Source of the DNA: ZC4RG35 sp036375695
Lineage (GTDB): Bacteria > Actinomycetota > Acidimicrobiia > Spongiisociales > ZC4RG35
Assembly (NCBI GenBank): GCA_036375695.1
Contig: DASVBU010000029.1
Coordinates: 1 to 24,163 of the forward strand
Direction: 5' to 3'
Length of the DNA stretch: 24,163 nt
Shown piece after piece: positions 8,056 through 15,175 of this stretch (its first letter is position 1; each line of letters opens with the position of its first letter). The notes below the pieces were generated by a model, which saw nothing but the letters and a program-made list of their open reading frames with translations, did not search any database and was not told the DNA's origin. The position numbers were made by a program, and so were the translations under genes.

Positions 8056-9023
8056 CGATACTCCCCCACCATGGAGACGACCTTCTCGATCAGGTCCTCG
8101 GGCGACTCGCCGACGACGGTGGCCCCGGCGGCGAGCCGGTGCCCTCCGCCCCCGAGGGCCCGGGCCAGTGCGCCCACGTCGGTGTCGCCCCGAGACCGGA
8201 GCGAGAGCTTCACCCTCCCGTCACGGTGGCTCTTGGCCAGGACCGCCACGTCGGCCTCCTCGGCGAGACGGACCAGGTCGATGAGGTTGTCGGTGTCGCC
8301 CCAGTCGATGCCGACCCGATCCAGGTCCTCTTCGGTGATCACCGTGGCGACCACGCCCTCGTCGGGGTGGAGGGTGGCCCGCTCCAGGGCCACGCCTGCC
8401 GCCTTGAGATAGCCGAACGGGGTCTTCTCGTAGACGTTCTGGGTGATCCGGGATGGGCTGGCGCCGGCCTCCATCAGCTCGGCGGCGGTGCGGAGGGTCT
8501 TGGGCTTGGTGGCCTGGTACTGGAATCGGCCGGTGTCGGTGATGATGGCGGTGAGAAGGCACTCGGCCACATCGGCGTCGATCGGCCAGCCCAGCTCCTC
8601 GAGGAGGGCGTGGACCAGCTCCCCAGTCGACGCCGCGGTGGAGTCGACCACGGCGATGTCGCCGAAGGGCTCGGTGCTGACGTGGTGGTCGACGACGATC
8701 AGGGTGCCGGCGTCGCCGGCATTGGATCCGAGCTCGCCGAGCCGGTCGGCGGCTCCGGCGTCGAACACGACCATGACCTCGGGCCGCTCCGGGAACTGCT
8801 CGGGTGGAACAAGGAGGTCGAGACCGGGGAGGAAGCTCAACGGCGACGAGACGTCGAAGGGCGTGCCGAAGCTGGCCACCACCTCCTTGCCCGCCTTGGT
8901 GGCGGCGAGACCCAGGGCCAGCATCGACCCGAGGGCGTCGCCGTCGGGCCCGACATGACAGGCGAGGGCGAGTCTCTCGGCCCCCCGGATCGCCTCGGCG
9001 GCAGCCTTGAATGCTTCCTTCAT
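8052..9023 (-). CDS. nrnA: DHH/DHHA1 phosphoesterase (NrnA-like oligoribonuclease)
   Basis: This 323-residue DHH-family enzyme probably degrades short RNA oligonucleotides and may also hydrolyse pAp, as NrnA does. The metal-binding motifs are HVGPDGDALGS (His23, Asp27, Asp29), VFDAG, VDHH and TDTGRF. The C-terminal DHHA1 domain has the substrate-binding GGGGHRLAAG. The gene sits between rbfA and truB, a frequent position for this family. A good Shine-Dalgarno GAGGGGG lies just before the ATG. It is separated from rbfA by 181 bp holding two hairpin repeats, unlike the overlapping junctions elsewhere in the operon. No clear separate promoter was seen. Confidence 0.9.
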   Translation of the reverse strand: MKEAFKAAAEAIRGAERLALACHVGPDGDALGSMLALGLAATKAGKEVVASFGTPFDVSSPLSFLPGLDLLVPPEQFPERPEVMVVFDAGAADRLGELGSNAGDAGTLIVVDHHVSTEPFGDIAVVDSTAASTGELVHALLEELGWPIDADVAECLLTAIITDTGRFQYQATKPKTLRTAAELMEAGASPSRITQNVYEKTPFGYLKAAGVALERATLHPDEGVVATVITEEDLDRVGIDWGDTDNLIDLVRLAEEADVAVLAKSHRDGRVKLSLRSRGDTDVGALARALGGGGHRLAAGATVVGESPEDLIEKVVSMVGEYR

Positions 9024-9036
9024 ACGGCCCCCTCAA

Positions 9037-9180
9037 GATCAGTCCCCCACGACCGGAGGGAGTGGGGGAAGGTACCGCCGCCCGAAGGGCGGGGGTAGGG
9101 ACCCGATGTGTCCCCCATGAGCGAAGCGAATGGGGGAAGGTCCCGCCGCCGGAGCGAAGCGGAGGCGGGGGTAGGGGGGG
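9037..9180. repeat. Two direct type 1 half-elements inside the operon
   Basis: Two half-copies lie head-to-tail between rbfA and nrnA. The first (9037-9101) has the stem TCCCCCAC (9043-9050) with GTGGGGGA (9062-9069). The second (9107-9180) has TCCCCCAT (9111-9118) with ATGGGGGA (9130-9137). Both continue with AAGGT(A/C)CCGCCG and GGCGGGGGTAGGG. The sequence would be transcribed within the operon mRNA, so the hairpins could affect stability or attenuate the distal genes. Confidence 0.75.
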
Positions 9181-9204
9181 CCATGACTCCAGGCAGTGCC
9201 CGAC

Positions 9205-9543
9205 TCACTCCTCCTCCCCCAATCCCCGGAAGATCTCCTCGATCCGGCTCCCCCGGACCACGCCGGGGTCCATCTCGAAGCGGAGGTCCGGCGTGTACTT
9301 CATCCGCACCTGGCGGCCCACCGAGCCGCGAAGACGGGGCGCGGCCTTGTTGAGGGCGGACACGGCCACGTCGCGCTGGTCGGCCTGGAGCACATCGATG
9401 TAGACCACCGCATGTCTCAGGTCGGGAGAGGTGTCGACACCTGTGACGGTGACGAACTCGAGCCGCTCGTCGGAGAGGCGTTCGATCTCTTCGGCGAGGA
9501 CCTCGCGGAGGATCGAGTTGACCCGCAGCATCCGCTCACTCAC
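9205..9543 (-). CDS. rbfA: Ribosome-binding factor A
   Basis: This 112-residue KH-fold protein is needed for late 30S maturation and 16S rRNA 5' processing. Family features are the N-terminal RVNSILREVLAEEIERL, the VTGVDTSPDLRHAVVYI strand region and the C-terminal TPDLRFEMDPGVVRGSRIEEI. The GTG start at 9543 overlaps the stop of the upstream DUF503 gene as GTGA; an ATG four codons later is an alternative. Its place after infB and ylxP matches the conserved operon. Confidence 0.93.
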   Translation of the reverse strand: MSERMLRVNSILREVLAEEIERLSDERLEFVTVTGVDTSPDLRHAVVYIDVLQADQRDVAVSALNKAAPRLRGSVGRQVRMKYTPDLRFEMDPGVVRGSRIEEIFRGLGEEE

Positions 9544-9833
9544 TCCGGCTCCTCCAGCTCGGTGACTGCCACGCCGACCACCTCGATCTCGAGGCAGGAG
9601 TCAAGGTAGCGACGCAGTCTGCTGATCTGCATGTCCAGTGATACCCCGTCGGGCGCCACCACGGCGATGCCGATCACCGCCCGCTGCCAGGAGTCGTGCC
9701 GGTCGACCTCGGCGACCGAGTAGGACCCCAGCTTCTTCATCCCTTCGAGCACCGGGCGGAGGACGGCGCGCTTCGCCTTCAGCGACTGGGGGGCCGGGAG
9801 GTGGATTTCGACCTTGACGGCCGCGGCGCGCAT
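9540..9833 (-). CDS. ylxP: DUF503 / YlxP-family protein
   Basis: This 97-residue protein of the DUF503 family is often found between infB and rbfA, as in Bacillus subtilis. Visible features are a first strand ending EIHLPAPQSLKAKR (the SLKxKR motif) and SVAEVDRHDSWQRAVIGIAVVA, followed by a helix and a last strand VVGVAVTELEE. A role linked to ribosome maturation is suggested only by context. The ATG at 9833 overlaps the infB stop by one base (TGATG), and the end overlaps rbfA. Confidence 0.88.
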   Translation of the reverse strand: MRAAAVKVEIHLPAPQSLKAKRAVLRPVLEGMKKLGSYSVAEVDRHDSWQRAVIGIAVVAPDGVSLDMQISRLRRYLDSCLEIEVVGVAVTELEEPE

Positions 9834-11839
9834 CAGGTGCGCGCCACCTCGCGGATCTCGAACACCTCGATCAGGTCGCCCTCCTTGACGTCGTTGTAGC
9901 CCTCGAGGCCGATGCCGCACTCGAAGCCGGAGACGACCTCGCGCACGTCGTCCTTGAAGCGGCGCAGCGACGAGATCGAACCTGTGTAGATGACGACGCC
10001 GTCCCGCAACAGTCGCGCCCGGGCGCCACGCTGCACCACGCCCTCGAGGACGTAGCAACCGGCGACGGCGCCCACCCGGGGCACCCGGAAGACGGCACGG
10101 ACCTCGGCGGTGCCGAGGACCTGCTCCATCTGCTCCGGGGCCAGCTGGCCGACGAGGAGCTGCTCCAGCTCGTCGAGAAGCTCGTAGATGACGCCGTAGG
10201 TGCGTATCTCGATGCCGGCGGTCTCGGCGGCCTTCCGGGCCTTGGGCTCGGGCCGGACGTTGAACCCGACGATGACGGCCTCGGTGACCTCGGCGAGCGT
10301 GATGTCGTTCTCGTTGATCCCGCCCACACCGGTGTGGACGATCTGGATGCGGCCGCCCTCCCGCTCGATCTTCCCGATCGAGTCGCGCAGCGCCTCCAAA
10401 GAGCCCTGGGCGTCGGCCTTGACGATGACGTTGAGGGTGGCGTCCTCGGAGCGGAGCTGCTCGAGGAGGCCCTGGAGACGGTCCCGGGCGCTGGGGGCCA
10501 CGTTGGACTCGAGCTTGAGGGCCTCCTGCCGCTCGGTGGCGAGGCGACGGGCCTCCCGGTCGCTCTCCACCACCTCGAAGAAGTCCCCGGCGGCGGGGAC
10601 GTCGTCCCAACCCATGATCTGCACGGGTGTGGACGGGCCGGCCTCCTTGATCTGGTTGCCCTGGTCGTCGATCAGGGCGCGGACACGCCCGGCGACGGCT
10701 CCTGCCACGAAGGCGTCGCCCTGGCGGAGGGTGCCCCGCTGCACGATCACCGAAGCGACCGGGCCGCGGCCGCGCTCCAGCTGGGCCTCGACCACCACGC
10801 CCGAAGCAGGGGCCTTGGGATTGGCCTTGTAGCCCTCGAGCTGGGCGACCAGGTCGATGACCTCGAGGAGGTCGTCGACACCGAGGCCGGTGAGTGCGGA
10901 CACCTCGACACTGGGGACGTCGCCACCGAGCTCCTCGGTGATGACCCCGTGCTCGGTGAGCTCGGTGCGGACCCGGATCGGGTCGGCGCCGGGCAGGTCG
11001 ATCTTGTTGATGGCCACGATCATCTTGACACCGGCGGCCTTGGCGTGGGAGATGGCCTCGATGGTCTGCGGCATGACGCCGTCGTTGGCGGCGACCACGA
11101 GGATGACGATGTCGGTGATGTTGGCGCCGCGGGCCCTGAGGGCGGTGAAGGCGGCGTGGCCGGGAGTGTCGACGAAGGTGATCTTCCGACCGTCGACCTC
11201 CACCTGGTAGGCGCCGATGTGCTGGGTGATGCCACCGGCCTCACCGGCGACAACGTTGGTCTTGCGGATCGTGTCGAGGAGGGTGGTCTTGCCGTGGTCG
11301 ACGTGGCCCATGATGGTGACCACGGGCGGACGGGGGGCGAGGTCCTCCTCGGCGTCCTCGAAGACGGGCTGCTCGGCGACGGCGGGTGCCGGCGGGGCCT
11401 CCTCGACCTCGACGATGTAGCCGAAGCTCTCGGCGACCTCGTCGATGAACTGCTCGGGCATGGGCTGGCCGGCCCCGGCGGGGATGCCGCGGTTCAACAG
11501 GGCCTTGACCACCTCGCCGACGGGCTGTCCGACCGCCTCGGCGAACTCGGAGACGGTGGCCCCGGCGGGGATGGATGCGATCTGGATCTCCTGGGCGGCG
11601 GGAGCGGGATTGGGCTCCGGCTCCTCGACCGCCTCCTCTACGGCGGGCGCGGGCTCCTCTTCGGCCTCGGTCTCGGCCGCGGCCGCGCCGTCGCCGGAGT
11701 AGGCGAGACGCAGCAGCTCCTCGTCCTCCGCACTGAGACCCGACGAAGCCGTCTTCACGTCGATGGACAGCTCCTGAGCCTGCGCCATCAGCTCCTTGGA
11801 GTCGACGCCCAGCTCCCGGGCCAGTTCATAAACCCTCAT
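9833..11839 (-). CDS. infB: Translation initiation factor IF-2
   Basis: This 668-residue GTPase places initiator tRNA on the 30S subunit and promotes subunit joining. Two IF2_N-type modules are visible (residues 1-40 and about 85-145), separated by an acidic Ala/Glu/Pro-rich linker. The G domain follows: GHVDHGKTT (G1), GGITQHIGAYQV (G2), DTPGHAAF (G3), NKID (G4) and SAL (G5). The beta-barrel and C-terminal domains complete the protein. Its N-terminal linker is short compared with many actinobacterial IF-2 proteins, which are often above 900 residues. It starts seven bases after the nusA stop, with no ylxR gene in between. Confidence 0.97.
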   Translation of the reverse strand: MRVYELARELGVDSKELMAQAQELSIDVKTASSGLSAEDEELLRLAYSGDGAAAAETEAEEEPAPAVEEAVEEPEPNPAPAAQEIQIASIPAGATVSEFAEAVGQPVGEVVKALLNRGIPAGAGQPMPEQFIDEVAESFGYIVEVEEAPPAPAVAEQPVFEDAEEDLAPRPPVVTIMGHVDHGKTTLLDTIRKTNVVAGEAGGITQHIGAYQVEVDGRKITFVDTPGHAAFTALRARGANITDIVILVVAANDGVMPQTIEAISHAKAAGVKMIVAINKIDLPGADPIRVRTELTEHGVITEELGGDVPSVEVSALTGLGVDDLLEVIDLVAQLEGYKANPKAPASGVVVEAQLERGRGPVASVIVQRGTLRQGDAFVAGAVAGRVRALIDDQGNQIKEAGPSTPVQIMGWDDVPAAGDFFEVVESDREARRLATERQEALKLESNVAPSARDRLQGLLEQLRSEDATLNVIVKADAQGSLEALRDSIGKIEREGGRIQIVHTGVGGINENDITLAEVTEAVIVGFNVRPEPKARKAAETAGIEIRTYGVIYELLDELEQLLVGQLAPEQMEQVLGTAEVRAVFRVPRVGAVAGCYVLEGVVQRGARARLLRDGVVIYTGSISSLRRFKDDVREVVSGFECGIGLEGYNDVKEGDLIEVFEIREVART

Positions 11840-11846
11840 TCAGCGA

Positions 11847-13016
11847 TCACTCACTCTCGTCGTCTTGCGTTTCCTCTACCTGGTCCTCGTCGTCGCCGGT
11901 GACCTCTTCGGTCTCATCAGTGGCCGCGGCCTGGTCGGCGGCCTCCTCGGCGATCTCGTTCTCGGCGAGCGCCTCGGTGGACTTCTCCTCGACGTCTTCG
12001 GCCACGGCCTCCGTCGCACCCTCCTCGGCCTCGGGCTCGACACCCTCCATGTCGGAGCGGATGTCGATCTTGTATCCGGTCAGCCGGGCGGCGAGACGGG
12101 CATTCTGGCCCTCCTTTCCGATGGCGAGCGAAAGCTGGTGCTCGGAGACGATGACCTCGGCCGTCTTGTTCTCGTGGTCGACCCGGACTTCCTTGACCTT
12201 GGCCGGGCCGAGGGCCTCGGCGATGAACTGGGCGACGTCCTCGCGCCACTGGACGACGTCGACCTTCTCGCCGCGGAGCTCGTTGACCACCTGGCGCACC
12301 CGGGCGCCGCGGGCGCCGACACAGGCGCCCTTCGGGTCGACGTTGGGGTCGTTGGAGATGACGGCGATCTTGGTGCGGTGGCCGGGCTCGCGGGCGATGG
12401 AGACGATCTCCACCGTGCCGTCGGTGAGCTCGGGCACCTCGAGCTCTAGGAGACGTCGGACGAGGTCGGGGTGGCTCCGGGACACGATGATCTGGGCGCC
12501 CTTGGTGTCGTTGCGCACCTCGAGGATGAGGGCCTTGATCCGGTTGCCGCGCTCGAGCCGCTCGAAGGGGATGCGCTCGCCGGCGGGGAGGTAGGCCTCG
12601 GCGTCACCGAGGTCGAGGATCACGGAGCGGGGCAGGTCGACCTGCTGCACGATGCCGGTGACGAGGTCGCCCTCCCGGCCCTCGTACATCTCGAAGACCT
12701 GCTCGCGCTTCGCCTCCCGCAGCTTGAACTGCATCACCTGCTTGAAGGACTGCGCGGCGATGCGCCCGAAGGCCTCGCCCTCGGGGGTGTCCTCCCACTC
12801 GCGGATGACGTTGCCCTCCTCGTCCAGCTCCTGGGCGTAGACGATGACCTCGCCGGACTCCGGGTCGATGGTGACTCGGGCCTCCTCGGCGGCGCCGGGG
12901 CTGCGCTTGTAGGCGGCTACGAGGGCGTTGGCGAAGGCGTCCAGGATGGTGTCAACCTCGACCCCGCGCTCCCGGGCCAGGCCTTCGATCGCCTCCATCA
13001 TCATGTCGAGCTTCAT
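11847..13016 (-). CDS. nusA: Transcription termination/antitermination factor NusA
   Basis: This 389-residue RNA polymerase-associated factor controls pausing, termination and antitermination. Domain order is an N-terminal RNAP-binding domain (1-110), an S1 domain (GDLVTGIVQQVDLPRSVILDL), KH1 (GHRTKIAVISNDPNVDPKGA then VGARGARV) and KH2 (HQLSLAIGKEGQNARLAARL). The last 60 residues are a very acidic low-complexity tail without the helical repeats of E. coli NusA. AAGGAG lies upstream of the ATG, and the start overlaps the rimP stop in an ATGA (13013-13016). Confidence 0.97.
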   Translation of the reverse strand: MKLDMMMEAIEGLARERGVEVDTILDAFANALVAAYKRSPGAAEEARVTIDPESGEVIVYAQELDEEGNVIREWEDTPEGEAFGRIAAQSFKQVMQFKLREAKREQVFEMYEGREGDLVTGIVQQVDLPRSVILDLGDAEAYLPAGERIPFERLERGNRIKALILEVRNDTKGAQIIVSRSHPDLVRRLLELEVPELTDGTVEIVSIAREPGHRTKIAVISNDPNVDPKGACVGARGARVRQVVNELRGEKVDVVQWREDVAQFIAEALGPAKVKEVRVDHENKTAEVIVSEHQLSLAIGKEGQNARLAARLTGYKIDIRSDMEGVEPEAEEGATEAVAEDVEEKSTEALAENEIAEEAADQAAATDETEEVTGDDEDQVEETQDDESE

Positions 13017-13501
13017 CTCTCACTCCTTGCGTGGCCCGGCTTGGGCGCCTTCTCCAACCGGAACACGGTCCGGGCAGACTTGACCTGTGCGTAGTCGACG
13101 GTGGACTCGCCGTCCTCTCCGGCGATGGTGAAACCATCCTCGGTGGCGCCGGTGATGACGCCACGGCGCGTCACGGTCTGCCCATCACGGTCCAGCTTGA
13201 CCACGACCTCACGGCCGACGGACTTGATGTAGTGGGCGGGGCGCTTGAGCTTGCGCTCGAGACCGGGCGAGGAGACCTCGAGCTGATAGGAGCCTTCGAG
13301 GTCGGATTCGGCGTCGAGAAGACGGGAGATCCCGCCGGAGACGTCGGCGAGACGGTCGATGTCGAGGTTCTCACCGTCGACGAAGACGCGCAGGACCCGG
13401 CCGCGGCCCTGGCCTACGAGCTCGAGGTCGTCGAGCTCCAGCCGTTCCGCAGCCAGGTAGGGCTCGATGAGCCCCCACAGCTGTTCCGTCTGCGTGGTCA
13501 T
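13013..13501 (-). CDS. rimP: Ribosome maturation factor RimP
   Basis: This 162-residue protein acts early in 30S assembly. Typical features are the N-terminal helix, ELVGQGRGRVLRVFVD, the DVSGGISRLLDAES segment, and YQLEVSSPGLERKLKRPAHY, which is the most conserved part of the family, followed by an SH3-like C-terminal domain. The ATG at 13501 is preferred because AGGAA lies about 9 bases upstream. A TTG at 13528 would add nine residues but has no better support. It is the first gene of the long operon, with a leader hairpin and a TATAAT promoter upstream. Confidence 0.93.
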   Translation of the reverse strand: MTTQTEQLWGLIEPYLAAERLELDDLELVGQGRGRVLRVFVDGENLDIDRLADVSGGISRLLDAESDLEGSYQLEVSSPGLERKLKRPAHYIKSVGREVVVKLDRDGQTVTRRGVITGATEDGFTIAGEDGESTVDYAQVKSARTVFRLEKAPKPGHARSER

Positions 13502-13530
13502 TCGTCGTTGTTCCTCGCTCCACAACAAAC

Positions 13531-13556
13531 CAGGTGGGTGCCGAAGCGCCCACCTG
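13531..13556 (-). promoter_or_regulatory. UUCG leader hairpin upstream of rimP
   Basis: An 11-bp stem (CAGGTGGG with CCCACCTG, extended by three pairs including one G-U) closes a TTCG tetraloop in the leader. On the minus strand it is followed by GTTTGTTGT. It lies between the predicted start site near 13579 and the rimP start codon. It looks like an attenuator-type terminator or an mRNA-stability hairpin, and NusA-dependent feedback is an attractive but untested idea. Confidence 0.55.
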
Positions 13557-13585
13557 ACCCGTAAAGCGTCCCGTTGTCGGTGGCG

Positions 13586-13591
13586 ATTATA
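13586..13591 (-). promoter_or_regulatory. -10 promoter element of the rimP-pnp operon
   Basis: A perfect TATAAT stands alone in a very G/C-rich stretch on the minus strand. No good TTGACA lies 16-18 bases upstream. Initiation about seven bases downstream would give a leader of roughly 78 bases containing the UUCG hairpin. Confidence 0.6.
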
Positions 13592-13625
13592 CGCGCGGGC
13601 CGCGGCTTCCCGTGATGCCCTCAGG

Positions 13626-13728
13626 ATCGCCCTCCCCCGTGAAGCGGCAGCGGGCTCAACCGCGCGTACTGGCTTTCCGGATCAGTCCCCCAGCCGCAGG
13701 AGCGAAGCGAAGGCGGGGGTAGGGGGGT
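13626..13728. repeat. Truncated type 2 and type 1 repeat fragments
   Basis: Bases 13630-13652 (CCTCCCCCGTGAAGCGGCAG and onward) match the start of a type 2 arm but diverge after a few more bases. Bases 13680-13728 match the start (GATCAGTCCCCC) and the end (GGCGGGGGTAGGGGGGTGCC) of a type 1 arm, with the middle missing. These are decayed copies upstream of the operon promoter; nothing else was seen in 13592-13749. Confidence 0.6.
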
Positions 13729-13749
13729 GCCAAACCCGTCAGCGGTCTT

Positions 13750-13919
13750 GGATTTCTCGCCCGTGAAGCGGCAGCGGAACGGGGGAGTACGGCCGAAGGC
13801 CGGGAGGGGCGCGAGCGAAGCGAGCCAGGAAACCACAGCGTTTCCCCAGCGGTCCTTCGGACCGCGCCCCCTCGGCCCTTAACGGGCCACTCCCCCACTC
13901 CGCTAACCGCTCCGTGGGG
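13750..13919. repeat. Type 2 palindromic repeat interrupted by IS110
   Basis: The left arm (13750-13842) starts GGATTTCTCGCCC and is nearly identical to 2921-3010. The reversed right arm (13847-13919) ends CCGCTAACCGCTCCGTGGGG, then stops where the insertion sequence begins. The expected remaining bases, GAGAAATCC, are found at the far side of the element (15178-15186). Joining the two gives about 178-179 bp, the same size as the intact copy at 2921-3098. Confidence 0.75.
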
Positions 13920-13924
13920 CTCTC

Positions 13925-14953
13925 CTATGTCAACTCGGTGGTGTTGAGGGTTCTCCAGATCCTTCGGATGACGTAGCGTTTGGCGGCCCGGATGGCTTCT
14001 TTCTTGGTTTTGCCTTCGCTCATGCGGCGGGCGACGTAGGCAGCTGCTTCTCCTCCGGGTTTGAGCTGGGTAGTGACGATCAGGTGGATCACCTTGTTGG
14101 CTTGTCGGTTGCCGCCCCGGTTGAGCCGGTGTCGTTGTTGACGGCCCGACGAGGCGTCTAATGGTGCAATCCCGGCCCAAGCGGCCATTCCAGCTTCGGT
14201 GGCGAACCCACCAGTGCCGGCGAGCTCGGCGAGGAGTTGGGCGGTGGCGACGACACCAGCTCCGGGAATGGTGTCGATTATCCGTCGTCCAGCTTCGGGC
14301 ATCAGCTCATCGAGTTGTCTGCCCAACCGGTTGATCTGACCCCACCGTGCCAGACAACCCTCAGCGAGGTCTCTGACCAGTTGGGCCACCATCTCCCGAT
14401 GAACATCACCTGCCGCTTCGAAGCTGGTGAGAGCGACGAACTGGTGTCTCGACCTCAACGACGGCATCTCTGCTGCAGCTTCAGGATCGACCTCTGCGAG
14501 CAGAGCCCGTAACTGGTTGATCTCGGCTGTTTGGAGACGAACCAGCTGGTCACGACGGTTCGACACCACCCTGAGGGTTTCCAGGGCGGGGTCGTCGACC
14601 CACCGGCTGCCTTCACCACGGGCCACAGCCCGAGCAATGGTACGGGCATCACCAGGATCGGTTTTGCCTGCTCCGTCCACCCTCCGGGTCGAAGCAGTCA
14701 GCCTGGTCGGCACCTCTTTCACCTCGAGGCCTGCACCCACCATGGTTTGAGCCAGACGACGGCCATACCCCGACGCTCCCTCAATACCCACCGTGGACAC
14801 CTCGTGGACGACACAGAGACGGACAAGTTCAGACCAGCCCACCTCGGTGTTCTTCGCCTCCAACAAGGCGACCTGGGCCCCGTTGGCGTCGACCACCGCT
14901 GCAGCCACCGTGTCCAGATGCGAGTCGACACCCATCACCATTAGGGTTCCCAT
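13925..14953 (-). CDS. IS110-family transposase (RuvC-like DEDD plus Tnp domain)
   Basis: This 342-residue recombinase moves the element. The N-terminal RuvC-like DEDD domain shows GVDSHLDT (Asp10), GIEGASGYG (Glu58) and KTDPGDARTIA (Asp99, Asp102). A coiled linker follows. The C-terminal transposase_20 domain has IPGAGVVATAQLLAELA (229-245), then AGIAPLDASSGRQQRHRL and NRGGNRQANKVIH. Ser268 or Ser269 is the probable nucleophile, by analogy with the IS621 recombinase. The ATG at 14953 is preceded by AAGGAGG six bases away; a longer start at 14983 is less likely. The frame is intact with all motifs present, so the element may be active. The stop lies only about five bases from the element end. 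Confidence 0.93.
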   Translation of the reverse strand: MGTLMVMGVDSHLDTVAAAVVDANGAQVALLEAKNTEVGWSELVRLCVVHEVSTVGIEGASGYGRRLAQTMVGAGLEVKEVPTRLTASTRRVDGAGKTDPGDARTIARAVARGEGSRWVDDPALETLRVVSNRRDQLVRLQTAEINQLRALLAEVDPEAAAEMPSLRSRHQFVALTSFEAAGDVHREMVAQLVRDLAEGCLARWGQINRLGRQLDELMPEAGRRIIDTIPGAGVVATAQLLAELAGTGGFATEAGMAAWAGIAPLDASSGRQQRHRLNRGGNRQANKVIHLIVTTQLKPGGEAAAYVARRMSEGKTKKEAIRAAKRYVIRRIWRTLNTTELT

Positions 14954-14985
14954 CACTGTCCTCCTTCTCCTCTTTTCGGACAAGG

Positions 14986-15161
14986 GGTGACCTCAGAACG
15001 CGGACGGCCCTTTGTCGAGGCACTCGGCGACGGTCACCTATCAAGTCACGCGTTCAAAGGGAACCGGACCCCAGGACGACAAGCCCCGCGAAAGTCACAC
15101 ACCCACACGGGAGTGGACAGGGAGAAATTGAGTCACCCAGGGGTCCGGCCACCCACTCCCG
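14986..15161 (-). ncRNA. Candidate IS110 bridge RNA
   Basis: The non-coding leader of the element contains, in 5'-3' order on the minus strand, four segments matching expected guides. A 9-base match to the left target (15128-15120 versus flank 15184-15176); a partial right-target guide (GTGGG, 15106-15102); an 8-base left-donor guide with one mismatch (15041-15034 versus the element end at 13928-13921); and an 8-base right-donor guide (15015-15008) perfectly complementary to the junction at 15171-15178. The donor guides flank a small hairpin (15016-15026) and are enclosed by a 7-bp stem (14986-14992 with 15032-15038). Two 9-bp stems lie in the target half. Bridge RNAs of about 180 bases are known in IS110 relatives such as IS621. 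The exact ends are estimates. Confidence 0.65.
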
Positions 15162-15175
15162 AACAATGACACAAA

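Larger units (their letters stand above)
13920..15175 (-). mobile_element. IS110-family insertion sequence (~1.26 kb)
   Basis: The element has a single DEDD transposase gene and about 222 bp of non-coding sequence upstream of it, with no obvious terminal inverted repeats; all of this is typical of the IS110 family. The boundaries come from the interrupted type 2 repeat. The transposase-proximal end abuts GTGGGG at 13914-13919, and the other end abuts GGGAGAAATCC at 15176-15186. The C-run counts (three at one junction, four at the other, five in intact targets) fit a shared CC dinucleotide core on the minus strand. IS110 recombination goes through a circular intermediate and a short core, so no longer target duplication is expected. 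The exact ends could be off by a base or two. Confidence 0.8.

Noticed and set aside
10334..11902. Long plus-strand frame opposite infB
   Set aside because: A shadow of IF-2 with Gly/Asp/Leu-rich composition and no recognisable domain.
14953..14983. Upstream start for the transposase adding ten residues
   Set aside because: The ATG at 14953 has AAGGAGG at the right distance; the extension is basic low-complexity sequence lying next to the bridge-RNA region.
15117..15130. GGGAGAAATTG taken as the outer boundary of the insertion sequence
   Set aside because: The repeat family continues only from 15176 onward, and the donor-guide complement at 15008-15015 matches the 15171-15178 junction. The 15120 segment is better explained as the target guide.
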